A stretch of 64,000 nt of DNA from JBFLVU01 sp964589625 (GCA_964589625.1 CAZPSH010000008.1:1-64000); one strand, 5' to 3'; shown: positions 1 to 7,730, counted from the first letter of the stretch. Program-made: numbers and translations. The notes: generated by a model from the letters alone, not told the origin.

Positions 1-113
1 GGTCCTCATCGAAGGCATCCCGCAAAGGACGTGGTTGGAGGGGGATTCGAAGGGCCGCCCTTTTAACCGATTTGAATCGCGGGGGGGTCCCCGAAGAGGC
101 GCTTAAGACACGG

Positions 114-139
114 GGAGGCCCCTCCGAAGAGGGGCCTCC
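114..139 (-). terminator. Hairpin downstream of the peroxiredoxin gene
   Basis: An 11-bp perfect stem (positions 114-124 with 129-139) closes a 4-base loop about 30 bases after the peroxiredoxin stop codon. It lacks a clear T run, so it may act as an intrinsic terminator of moderate strength or as an mRNA 3' end stabiliser. The first 106 bases of the window hold no gene I can support. Confidence 0.55.
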
Positions 140-170
140 AGGGTGGTCCCGCCTTGGTGGGGATGCGGTC

Positions 171-881
171 CTATTCGTCGGGTTTCCAGACCTTCCACAC
201 GTTGCCGGCGAGGTCGGGGCTCACCTTGAGGGTGGGCTTCCCGGGCTCCCATCCGGCGGGGCACACCTCCGCCCCCTTGGTCTGGCGCACGTGCTGGAAG
301 GCCTGGAGCTGGCGGATGGACTCAGTGACCTTTCGCCCCACGGGTGGGGTGAGGATCTCGATGGCCTGGACGACCCCGTCGGGATCGATGATGAAGCGAC
401 CGCGGACATCCACGCCACCGGCCTCGTCGTAAATCCCGTACACCGATCCGATCTTCCCGCCCGCATCTGACAGCATGGGGAAGGGGAATCCTCCTTTGAC
501 CATCTTGGAGAGTTCCTGCTCCTGCCAAATCTTGTGGACGAACCGGCTGTCCGTGCTGCAGGACAGGACCTGGACTCCCAGCTTCCTGAATTCCCCGGCC
601 TTGTCGGCGACCGCCGACAATTCGGTGGGTCAGACGAAGGTGAAATCGCCCGGGTAGAAGCAGAGAAGGACCCACTTCCCCCGGAAGTCCGACAGCTTGA
701 TGTTCTTGAAGCCCCCCTTGTGGAAGGCCGACGCCTCGAAGTCCGGGGCCTCTTTCCCAACCATCACCGCCATTCTGCCCTCCTTTCCCGCGGGGCCCGG
801 TGGCCCCACCGCTCCCGCTTCCGGCTTCGGGACCAGAGGCCCCGCAGCCACGGACACGCACCCCTTCAACTTTTCCGTCAT
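171..881 (-). CDS. prxU: Selenocysteine-containing peroxiredoxin (AhpC/Prx1 type)
   Basis: Thiol/selenol peroxidase that reduces H2O2 and organic peroxides in the cytoplasm. Two open stretches in the same frame are separated by one TGA at 630-632. The TGA sits exactly where the peroxidatic Cys of the FTFVCPTE motif belongs: the sequence reads FYPGDFTFV, TGA, PTEL. Read through, the protein is 236 residues with Sec84 and a C-terminal resolving Cys207 in a VCP motif, as in typical 2-Cys peroxiredoxins. The start at 881 has a strong AGGAGG site. The first 38 residues are an unusual extension with a short collagen-like stretch (GPPGPAGKEG). A SECIS-like hairpin follows the TGA at once. The gene lies in the same orientation as perR, katG and a cytochrome c peroxidase, which suggests peroxide-responsive expression. 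The alternative, a nonsense-mutated pseudogene, is unlikely because the frame is intact on both sides and the hairpin is perfect. Confidence 0.92.
601..620 (-). promoter_or_regulatory. Candidate bacterial SECIS element
   Basis: On the minus strand the mRNA after the UGA has a 9-base spacer, then an 8-bp perfect stem (TTGTCGGC pairing with GCCGACAA) closed by the loop GGTC. The distance from UGA to the loop is 17 bases, and the loop begins with G. Both fit the bacterial SECIS consensus (apical loop about 16-37 bases after UGA, G among its first two bases). From memory, the E. coli fdhF SECIS loop is also GGUC. Unlike fdhF, no bulged U is seen in the stem. SelB binding is inferred. Confidence 0.85.
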
Positions 882-997
882 GGCACCTCCTATGAGCGTT
901 GAACCTCAACCGTCGAGATCTCCCAGCCCAAGCCTCGTGGCTCCCTGCTTTGGTCTTTCCCCTTCCAACGCACGAATGCCCTCGGAGCCGACCCTCC

Positions 998-2377
998 CTA
1001 GAGGCAGCGCATGAAGGCTACGAGGTCCTTCTTCTCCTGGGGTGTAAGGTGCAGCTGTTGGACGATGTTGAAGTACTCGACGGTGTCCTCCAGGGTGAAG
1101 CAGCGCCCGTCGTGCAGGTAGGGCGGCGAGTCCTTGATTCCTCGGAGAGGGAAGGTCTTGATGGGACCGTCGTGGGCCATCATCATGCCGTTCACCATCT
1201 CTTGTCTGTAGAAGCGCTCCGCCATCAGGTTGTGCATCGAGTTGTCGGTATAGTAAGGAGCGGGATGGCAGCGGGCGCACTGCGCCTTGCCGCTGAAGAG
1301 CCTCTCGCCCCTCAGCTCGGAAGGCGTGGCCTTGGCCGGGTCCAGTTCGCCGTAAATGTTGAGCTTGGGTGCCGGGGGGAAGTCGAGGATCTCCAGAAAC
1401 TCGGCCATGAAGTGCACCTGGCTGCCTCGCTCCAAAATGTTGACTCCTTTCTTCGTGGCCATGCAGATGTCGCCGTCGAAGTAAGCGGCACGCTGTTCAA
1501 ACTCGGTGAAGTCCTCCACCGTCTTGAGTGCGCGCTGGGACCCGAATAGGGCCTGGATGTTGACTCCCCGAAGGGTCGGCGTCTCGATGCGGTGGCGGTA
1601 CTCCTGAGGCCGGATGTCGCCCACCAGATGCGTGGCGCCGTTCGTGTGGCCGTTGGCGTGGCAGTCGAAGCACGTGACCCCCAGCATCCCGTCCGCGCGG
1701 TCCGTTCGCCGGTCCTCCGTCGCGTTGAACTGCTGTTGCGGGAACTGGGTGACCAGCAGGCGAAGTCCTTCAAGCTGTTTTGGGTTCAAGATGCCGTTGA
1801 AGATTTCGTAATAGTTGTTGATGGTGATGAGCCGCCCCTTGGCCACGTCGCCCAAGTCCGGCCTCGTCGTGAGGTAGATTGCCGGCACTGGATCGGGCAA
1901 GACCGCTTCGGGCAGGTCGAAATCCACGTCGAAGCGAGTAAGCCGGGGAAGCAGCTTGAGCATCATGTCGGGGAAGAGCATCCCCCCTTCGGCGTGGTCC
2001 GGGAAGGGAAGCGGCTTGTAGGGAAACAGCCCCTTCTGCCGGATCTGCTCCGGCGTCATCTGGTCGAGCTGGTCCCAGGTCGTTCCGCGGAGGTTCGCGG
2101 TGGGCCCGACGGGCACCGGCTTCCCGCCGGACATCTTCAGGTTCGGGTCGACCTTGACATCGAGGATGTACCTCGAGGCGAGCAAATCGGCGTGTTCCTT
2201 TGCGCGCTCGGGCTTGACCGCCAGGCGGGAGGCCTTGATTTGCTCGAAGGTCGTAATCTGGTCGGTCGGTCCGTAACTCGATACGACTGGCCCCGTTTGG
2301 GCGAACAGCCCGACGACTCCCACGGCCAGGGCCGCGAGGCCGAGCCACGCGGCCTTTGCAAAGATCTTCAACGACAT
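998..2377 (-). CDS. Secreted diheme cytochrome c peroxidase-like protein
   Basis: Protein of 459 residues with an N-terminal signal peptide (hydrophobic residues about 8-26), so probably periplasmic. It has two heme-c sites, CFDCH at 236-240 and CARCH at 367-371. The C-terminal region carries the LHDGRCFTLEDTVEYF segment typical of the bacterial cytochrome c peroxidase/MauG family. In this family, peroxide is reduced to water with electrons from a c-type cytochrome. It is longer than classical CcpA (about 330 residues) because of about 200 extra N-terminal residues of unknown role. The AGGAGG site before 2377 fixes the start. Its place between katG and the peroxiredoxin supports a peroxide-detoxifying role; a MauG-like maturation function cannot be excluded. 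Confidence 0.82.
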   Translation of the reverse strand: MSLKIFAKAAWLGLAALAVGVVGLFAQTGPVVSSYGPTDQITTFEQIKASRLAVKPERAKEHADLLASRYILDVKVDPNLKMSGGKPVPVGPTANLRGTTWDQLDQMTPEQIRQKGLFPYKPLPFPDHAEGGMLFPDMMLKLLPRLTRFDVDFDLPEAVLPDPVPAIYLTTRPDLGDVAKGRLITINNYYEIFNGILNPKQLEGLRLLVTQFPQQQFNATEDRRTDRADGMLGVTCFDCHANGHTNGATHLVGDIRPQEYRHRIETPTLRGVNIQALFGSQRALKTVEDFTEFEQRAAYFDGDICMATKKGVNILERGSQVHFMAEFLEILDFPPAPKLNIYGELDPAKATPSELRGERLFSGKAQCARCHPAPYYTDNSMHNLMAERFYRQEMVNGMMMAHDGPIKTFPLRGIKDSPPYLHDGRCFTLEDTVEYFNIVQQLHLTPQEKKDLVAFMRCL

Positions 2378-2601
2378 TGGCTTATCCTCCTATTGCAAGT
2401 GCGGCACTCCAAGCTCCCCTGCGTCAGAAAAACGGCTACCTCATGGCTCTGCCTCCTTCTTGACAAGCGGCATCTGACCTTCCAAGCCGCGACCTTAGCC
2501 ACACAGACGGGACACCCGCCACGGCTCAGTCCCTGCCGCCGAGGGGCTCCCGCAATCTCCGGCCCTGTCTCGACGCGGGAGTCTCGGGGACGCCGGGCGC
2601 C

Positions 2602-2715
2602 GCCGCCGAGCCAGTACTGGTAGTAGGCCAGCCACTCGCTCGCAAAGGCCCGGTTGAGCAGGTGGAGCAGCTTCTCCACGTCCATGCCGATGATCTCGCG
2701 TCCTCGTGTTCCCAT
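2602..2715 (-). pseudogene. 5' remnant of a ferritin-like/Dps-like gene
   Basis: A good ribosome site (AGGAGG) and ATG at 2715 open a frame whose first 38 residues (motifs DVEKLLHLLNRAF and EWLAYYQYW) look like the start of the short ferritin-like/Dps-related proteins that often sit beside peroxide-stress genes. After about 2602 the similarity ends abruptly. The frame runs on with low-complexity Arg-rich sequence to 2368, overlapping the start of the next gene. No further ferritin helices or iron-ligand motifs appear in any frame down to 2378. I read this as a gene that lost its 3' part by deletion. The rest of the katG-cytochrome peroxidase gap (2378-2601) holds nothing else I recognise. Confidence 0.6.
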
Positions 2716-2799
2716 CGCAACCCTCCTCTCGACGATACCGAGGCGTTCCCGGGCCGGCCTCGCCGGACCGCCCGCTCCGCGCCCAGATTCTGTCCTCCG

Positions 2800-5001
2800 T
2801 CAGGTCCTGGCAAGATCGAACCGGTCCAGGTTCATCACCTTGTTCCAGGCTGAGACGAAATCGCGGACGAACTTCTCGCCCCCGTCCTGACTCGCGAAGA
2901 CTTCCGCGAGGGCCCTCAGCCGTGAGTCGGACCCGAACACCAGATCGACGCGGGTGGCGGTCCACTTCCGCTCGCCCGTCTTTCGGTCGCGCCCCTCGAA
3001 CAAGTCACCTGCCTCCGAGAGGACCTTCCACTCGGTGCCCATGTCCAGCAGGGTTACGAAGAAGTCGTTGGTGAGCGTCTGGGGCCTTTTCGTGAAAACG
3101 CCGTGCGGGGAGTTCCCGAAGTTGGCTCCGAGGACGCGCAGGCCGCCCACGAGCACCGTCATCTCGGGCGCCGTCAGCGTCAGGAGCTGGGCTTTGTCTA
3201 CGAGCCAGTGCTCGGCCGTGGCGCCGTACGGACCCCTGAGGTAGTTGCGGAAGCCGTCCGCCGCCGGCTCGAGCACGGCGAAAGAGGCCGCGTCGGTCTG
3301 CTCTTGTGTCGCGTCCGTGCGCCCCGGTGTGAAGGGGACCGCCACGTCGAAGCCTGCTTCCTTCGCCGCCTTCTCGACGGCGGCGCAACCTCCCAGCACG
3401 ATCAGGTCAGCGAGGGAGACCTTCTTCCTGCCGGACTGCGAGCCGTTGAACTCGCTTCGAATGCCCTCGAGGGCTTTCAAGACCTTCGCCAGCCGCCCGG
3501 GCTGGTTGACCTCCCAGTCCTTTTGCGGGGCGAGGCGGATGCGGGCGCCGTTGGCGCCGCCGCGCTTGTCGGAGCCGCGGAAGGTGGACGCCGACGCCCA
3601 GGCAGTCGAGACCAACTCCGAAATGGAGAGGCCCGAGGCCAGAACCTTGCCCTTGAGCACCGCGACGTCCTGGTCGTCGATCAGTGGGTGAGCGACGGCG
3701 GGAACGGGGTCCTGCCAGATCAGCTCTTCCTGCGGCACCTCCGGCCCCAGGTACCGGGAGCGAGGCCCCATGTCGCGGTGGGTCAGCTTGAACCACGCCC
3801 GCGCGAAGGCCTCCGCGAATTCGTTCGGGTTCTCCAGGTAGCGGCGCGCGATCTTCTCGTAGGCCGGGTCGAAGCGGAGGGAAAGATCCGCCGTGGTCAT
3901 GATGGGCCGGTGATTCTTCGAGGGGTCGTGGGCATCGGCCACCATGTCCTCTTCGGCCACGTCCTTGGCCTGCCATTGGTGCGCGCCGGCCGGGCTCTTG
4001 ACCAGCTCCCACTCGTACTGGAAGAGCACCTTCAAGTACCCCATGTCCCAGCGCGTCGGGTTGGGCTTCCAGGCGCCCTCGATGCCGCTGCTGATCGTGT
4101 CGCCGCCCTTGCCGCGGCCGAAGCCGCTCTTCCAGCCGAGGCCCTGCTGCTCCAGGGGGGCCGCTTCCGGCTCGGGCCCCACGTGGGACGCCGGGGCGGC
4201 GCCGTGGCACTTGCCGAAGGTGTGGCCGCCCGCGACGAGGGCGACGGTCTCTTCGTCGTTCATGGCCATGCGCGCGAAGGTCTCCCGCACGTCGCGGCCG
4301 GAGGCCACCGGATCCGGATTCCCGTTGGGGCCTTCGGGGTTGACGTAAATCAGGCCCATCTGCACGGCGGCGAGCGGATTCTCGAGGTCCCGTTCGCCGG
4401 AGTAGCGCTTATCACCCAGCCAGGTTGTCTCGGGGCCCCAGTAGACGTCCTGATCCGGCTCCCAGACATCCTCCCTGCCGCCGCCGAATCCGAAGGTCTT
4501 GAAGCCCATGGACTCCAGCGCCACGTTGCCCGCCAGGATCATCAGGTCGGCCCAGGAGATCTTCCGCCCGTATTTCTGCTTGACGGGCCAGAGCAGCCTC
4601 CGTGCCTTGTCGAGGTTCACGTTGTCGGGCCAGCTGTTGAGGGGGGCGAAGCGCTGTTGGCCCCGCCCTGCCCCTCCGCGGCCGTCGCCCACGCGGTAGG
4701 TGCCGGCACTGTGCCACGCCATGCGGATGAAAAGCCCGCCGTAGTGGCCCCAGTCCGCGGGCCACCAGTCCTGCGAATCGGTCATCAGCGCCGTAAGGTC
4801 CTTCTTGACGGCCGCCAGGTCGAGGCTCCTGAACTCCTTGGCGTAGTCGAATTCTTCGCCCATCGGGTCGGACTTGGAGGAGTGCTGGTGCAGAAGGTCG
4901 AGCCGGACCTGGTTCGGCCACCAGTCCCGGTTCGATGGTCCTCCGCCGGCTCCCAGAAAGGGTCTCTCGCCCGTCACCGGGCACTTGCTCGCGTTGCTCA
5001 T
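2800..5001 (-). CDS. katG: Catalase-peroxidase KatG
   Basis: Bifunctional heme catalase-peroxidase of 733 residues, the usual length for the family. Two class-I peroxidase-like halves are present. The N-terminal active site shows the distal WHSAGTYR motif and the proximal GGHTFGKCHG motif. The Tyr of LIYVNPEGPNG and a following Met (RMAMND) are available for the Trp-Tyr-Met crosslink needed for catalase activity. The start at 5001 has an AAAGGAG site and overlaps the end of the upstream perR gene (ATGA). Transcription and translation coupling with perR is therefore likely. Confidence 0.97.
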   Translation of the reverse strand: MSNASKCPVTGERPFLGAGGGPSNRDWWPNQVRLDLLHQHSSKSDPMGEEFDYAKEFRSLDLAAVKKDLTALMTDSQDWWPADWGHYGGLFIRMAWHSAGTYRVGDGRGGAGRGQQRFAPLNSWPDNVNLDKARRLLWPVKQKYGRKISWADLMILAGNVALESMGFKTFGFGGGREDVWEPDQDVYWGPETTWLGDKRYSGERDLENPLAAVQMGLIYVNPEGPNGNPDPVASGRDVRETFARMAMNDEETVALVAGGHTFGKCHGAAPASHVGPEPEAAPLEQQGLGWKSGFGRGKGGDTISSGIEGAWKPNPTRWDMGYLKVLFQYEWELVKSPAGAHQWQAKDVAEEDMVADAHDPSKNHRPIMTTADLSLRFDPAYEKIARRYLENPNEFAEAFARAWFKLTHRDMGPRSRYLGPEVPQEELIWQDPVPAVAHPLIDDQDVAVLKGKVLASGLSISELVSTAWASASTFRGSDKRGGANGARIRLAPQKDWEVNQPGRLAKVLKALEGIRSEFNGSQSGRKKVSLADLIVLGGCAAVEKAAKEAGFDVAVPFTPGRTDATQEQTDAASFAVLEPAADGFRNYLRGPYGATAEHWLVDKAQLLTLTAPEMTVLVGGLRVLGANFGNSPHGVFTKRPQTLTNDFFVTLLDMGTEWKVLSEAGDLFEGRDRKTGERKWTATRVDLVFGSDSRLRALAEVFASQDGGEKFVRDFVSAWNKVMNLDRFDLART

Positions 5002-5477
5002 GGCTTTCGCTCCTTTCGACTGTTTGGGATCGGGGACTCTCGCCTCCGGCCGGTGCCCTTCGGCGGACGGCTCCCCGCGGGAGGATGTGCGCCGGCCTCT
5101 CCGAGGCATTCCCGGCATCGGCCGTAGAACTCCACCGTGTGTCGGTTCACCTCGTGCCCCGTGACCCGCCGGACCGCTTGTTCGAGTCGGGGATCGTGGG
5201 GGAGGGGAAGGTCGTAAATCCGGTGGCAGGCGTCGCAGATGAAATGGTAGTGCCTCTCCTCCCGGACGAGCCCGAACCTCGCTTCGCTGGATCCGAAAGG
5301 GAGTTCGCAGAGAAGGCCCTCGGCCACGAGGATGCGGAGGGTCCGGTACACGGTGGCCAGGCTGACCCGGGGGTGCTCCTTGCGCAGGCGCGTGTACACC
5401 CAGTCCACCGTGGGGTGGACGGGGTTCTCCTTCAGGAGGGACAGGACCGCCTCCCTGTACTGGAAGGGACGGGGCAT
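4998..5477 (-). CDS. perR: Fur-family peroxide regulator (PerR-like)
   Basis: A Fur-superfamily metalloregulator of 159 residues. A winged-helix DNA-binding domain (region HPTVDWVYTRLR and SLATVYRTL) is followed by a dimerisation domain with two CxxC zinc motifs, CDAC and CREC, and the His-rich HYHFIC segment. The ATG at 5477, preceded by TAGGAGATGGCCC, gives the normal family N-terminus. The longer frame upstream runs into the operator. The stop codon overlaps the katG start. The assignment to PerR rather than Fur or Zur rests on the peroxide-defence neighbours and the AT-rich palindrome upstream, not on diagnostic residues. The tail of about 25 basic residues after the second CxxC is longer than usual. 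Confidence 0.85.
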   Translation of the reverse strand: MPRPFQYREAVLSLLKENPVHPTVDWVYTRLRKEHPRVSLATVYRTLRILVAEGLLCELPFGSSEARFGLVREERHYHFICDACHRIYDLPLPHDPRLEQAVRRVTGHEVNRHTVEFYGRCRECLGEAGAHPPAGSRPPKGTGRRRESPIPNSRKERKP

Positions 5478-5498
5478 GGGCCATCTCCTACCAAAACA

Positions 5499-5519
5499 CG
5501 ATAACAACAATTATTATCG
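5499..5519 (-). promoter_or_regulatory. Fur/PerR-type operator upstream of perR-katG
   Basis: A 21-bp AT-rich near-palindrome in otherwise GC-rich DNA. Outer arms CGATAA and TTATCG match perfectly, and inner positions AA and TT also pair. It lies 22-42 bases before the perR start, overlapping where a promoter is expected (a GATAAT hexamer lies within it on the minus strand). This placement suits autorepression by PerR of the perR-katG unit and perhaps the genes further downstream. Confidence 0.75.
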
Positions 5520-5590
5520 TATTATTGCCAATCTAGCGATCCACCCGGAGAAAAGCAAGTCTTTCGGCTCGGACCGGATCCGTGGTCCTT

Positions 5591-6020
5591 CTAGGAGTTC
5601 CCGTGCCGCAGGTTGGCCTGCATGATTTCCAGGATCTGCGCGTCCATGGCGCCCATTCCGGGGCCGGCGATGCGGCCCAGGTGCGCGAGGGATTGGGCCC
5701 CGTCCTCGCCGACGATGCCGTCGGTGGCGGGGATGCCGATCCCGCTCATGGCCAGAGACGCCGCACGGTAGGCCGCGTCCACGGATGTCATGGTCTTGAG
5801 GGCGCACCGCTCCCGCCCGCAGGGACTCCCGATCGGAGGACTCGATGGTGCGGGCCATCCGGAGGAGTTCCTCGAAGGGCAGGCGCGCCCATTCCTGCCG
5901 CAGGGAGGGCTCCGAAACCGCCTCCCGAGGGGGCGGGGCGGCGGGCCTCCCGTTCCTCTCGAGTTGGGTCAGGCTCCGGGCACTTCCTCGAAGATCTCGT
6001 CCCGGTCCAGCTCCTCCCAA
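5591..6020 (-). pseudogene. Frameshifted small hypothetical gene
   Basis: Two protein-like stretches on the minus strand lie in different frames. The upstream one (about 5970-5820) contains EWARLPFEELLRMARTIE and the downstream one (about 5810-5591) contains MTSVDAAYRAASLAMSGIGI and ends MQANLRHGNS. A one-base slip near 5815 would join them into one helical protein of about 125 residues. No family recognised. The start is unclear and overlaps the end of the next gene upstream. Either a real frameshift or a sequencing error explains it. Confidence 0.42.
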
Positions 6021-7441
6021 TGGAGGATGGACAGGCGACGGATTTCGCGGAAGTACGCGGGGGTCAGGTTGCCGAATCGCTCGACGGCCACGCGAATGTC
6101 AGATTCGATGCGGAGGCGCACCGCCTCCTTCAACCGAAGCCGGAGACGGTCGCCACCCCGGACGAACTCCGCCTCAGGCAAAGTTCCGCCCTCCCGGTTC
6201 ACCCGGATCGTGCCACGGCCCACGGTGGCCCCCGTGGAGACCTGGAGGCCGTCGTTCATGCAGCTCAAAGGGGGTGAGTCGCCCGCGAAACTCAGGACCT
6301 CCACCTCGTCGAGGGCGGCTCCAAGGCGCTCCCGGGCGTAAATCCCCATCTTCACCCCCACGAGGGAGTACGTGCCGAGGTGGCCGTGGAGTTCGTTCGT
6401 CAAGACCGCCGCCCTCCACTCCTCGCCCCCATGGCGGGCGAGGATCCGGGAGACCGACCCCTGAAGGTCGGGACGAAACTGGTCCGGCGAGGTTGGAAAG
6501 GCCGACAGGCCGACGGGGGCCGTTTCGGGCAGTCCTTTCCGTCCGTCCCCTTCGACCACGCGGAGCCAGAGAGATCTACCGGCGGCGTGGTCCCACCGGT
6601 CGAGGGTCCGTACCGTACTCCCTTGAGGCGGATCGAAGGCGGCCAAGTCGGGAGAGGCCGCGCAGAGGGCCACCGCCTCGTCCCAGGAGCGAAAGTGGCC
6701 CTCTCGGATCTTCTCCCGGACGCCGGGGGCCCCGAAAAGGGTCGCCAGGAGCCGGGCCGCAGGCGTAGGAGCGCGCTCCAGGCGCAGGAGAATCCCTTCA
6801 TCGAAGAGAAAGGTCTCCCCTTCCTCCAGGCGGACGGAGAGGACGGGGAGGTCCGAAGCGAAGAGCCGCCGGGCGGAGTCGACGTCCGCATCCCGATTCC
6901 AGCAAGCCTCGTCTCGCCCGGGCGCCGATCCGTAGAACCAAACCTCTCGGATCCCGGGGGCCAAGCTCGGCTCGTCCCGCAGCAGGCCAGCGAGGTTGGT
7001 GGCGGGTCCGAGGCACAGGTAGGTCACCTTGTGTCCCGATGGGGAAAGCAACCGGGCCAAGACGTCCGCGGCGCGCTCGGGGGGGGCGCCGCGGGCCGGG
7101 GCGAGGGAGGACCAGGCCAGGGAGTCCACGACGGCCCTCCACGGTGGGGTTGGAGCGTCCACCGGGGTTCCCGCGCCCACGGGGATTCCCGTTCTGTCCA
7201 TCTGAGCGAGGATTTGCAGGACCCTGCGTGCGGAGATCTCAGGGGACCCGCCCTCGCCCGAGGTCACGACCGCCTCGACGCGGACGGCGGGGCTGGCGAG
7301 AAGAAAGGCCAGCGCGCGAACGTCGTCGGCGGCCAAGTCCGTGTCCACGATAACGGGAAGAGGCCCTCCGTGGGCGGCGGCGGGCCGGGGCAGGAGGCTC
7401 CAGAGCAGGGCGGCGGCGGCGATGGCGAGATTCCTTCGCAT
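5969..7441 (-). CDS. Secreted nucleoside hydrolase-like / FmdE-like fusion protein
   Basis: Protein of 490 residues with a signal peptide ending near AAAHG (residues about 1-24). Residues about 28-295 look like the inosine-uridine nucleoside hydrolase fold: the Ca-binding DTDxxxDD motif is at about 33-40 and a CWNRDADVDSA segment replaces the usual late Asn/Asp motif. Residues about 350-475 resemble the FmdE/FwdE domain (ELHGHLGTYSLVG, then SCMNDGLQVSTGATVGRGTI). The two Cys usually found in FmdE (HGHxCPG and GCT) are Gly and Ala here, so metal binding may be lost. The start at 7441 is supported by GGAGGAGCC. The substrate is unknown. The combination of these domains in one exported protein is unusual. 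Confidence 0.7.
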   Translation of the reverse strand: MRRNLAIAAAALLWSLLPRPAAAHGGPLPVIVDTDLAADDVRALAFLLASPAVRVEAVVTSGEGGSPEISARRVLQILAQMDRTGIPVGAGTPVDAPTPPWRAVVDSLAWSSLAPARGAPPERAADVLARLLSPSGHKVTYLCLGPATNLAGLLRDEPSLAPGIREVWFYGSAPGRDEACWNRDADVDSARRLFASDLPVLSVRLEEGETFLFDEGILLRLERAPTPAARLLATLFGAPGVREKIREGHFRSWDEAVALCAASPDLAAFDPPQGSTVRTLDRWDHAAGRSLWLRVVEGDGRKGLPETAPVGLSAFPTSPDQFRPDLQGSVSRILARHGGEEWRAAVLTNELHGHLGTYSLVGVKMGIYARERLGAALDEVEVLSFAGDSPPLSCMNDGLQVSTGATVGRGTIRVNREGGTLPEAEFVRGGDRLRLRLKEAVRLRIESDIRVAVERFGNLTPAYFREIRRLSILHWEELDRDEIFEEVPGA

Positions 7442-7563
7442 GCCTTCAGGCTCCTCCGCAGGCGGGGTTGGCGTCCCCCGAGCCGGTGGGCGCGGGCGGA
7501 AGATCGATCTTACCACCGGAGCCGGGCCCTCCCCTCCTCCGTCTCACGGCTGAGCCCGTTCTC

Positions 7564-7579
7564 ATCTCAAATGTGAGAT
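7564..7579. promoter_or_regulatory. Inverted repeat upstream of the sigma-54 promoter
   Basis: A 16-bp palindrome, ATCTCA-AATG-TGAGAT, lies about 115 bp upstream of the -24/-12 promoter. This is the usual place for an enhancer-binding activator site. It could instead be an operator for the divergent gene starting at 7441. The rest of the 7442-7679 stretch shows no gene; a short hairpin (CGGGGCC with GGCTCCG, near 7597-7615) is the only other structure seen. Confidence 0.45.
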
Positions 7580-7679
7580 CGCCTTGGAGTCGAACCGGGG
7601 CCTTTCGGCTCCGATCGAGCAATCGTTCGACCTTGCTTTGTATGGCGAAAGCGGCTGTGACCCTAGCGGCGGATGCTCC

Positions 7680-7697
7680 TTGGCACACCCCCTGCAA
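7680..7697 (+). promoter_or_regulatory. Sigma-54 (RpoN) promoter
   Basis: The sequence TTGGCACACCCCCTGCAA matches the -24/-12 consensus. GG (7682-7683) and GC (7694-7695) are exactly 12 bases apart with TGGCAC intact. It lies 33 bases before the ATG at 7731, giving a predicted leader of about 20-25 bases with the ribosome site GAAGGAGGG inside it. Confidence 0.75.
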
Positions 7698-7730
7698 TGA
7701 GGTGAGCGACAGGCGAAGGAGGGTAATCCA

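Noticed and set aside
35..62. TTCGAA-centred stretch resembling a tRNA T-arm
   Set aside because: The bases on either side of the loop do not pair on either strand, and no acceptor or anticodon arm fits.
2..106. Plus-strand open frame of 34 codons entering from the left edge and ending at TAA 104-106
   Set aside because: Too short and without a recognisable motif; it could be the 3' end of an upstream gene but cannot be supported.
630..632. Reading the TGA as a stop that makes the peroxiredoxin a pseudogene
   Set aside because: Frame intact on both sides, TGA exactly at the redox-active position, and a SECIS-like hairpin in the right place.
3103..5127. Long plus-strand frame of 674 codons
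   Set aside because: Antisense shadow of katG and perR; typical of high-GC third positions, with no family motif.
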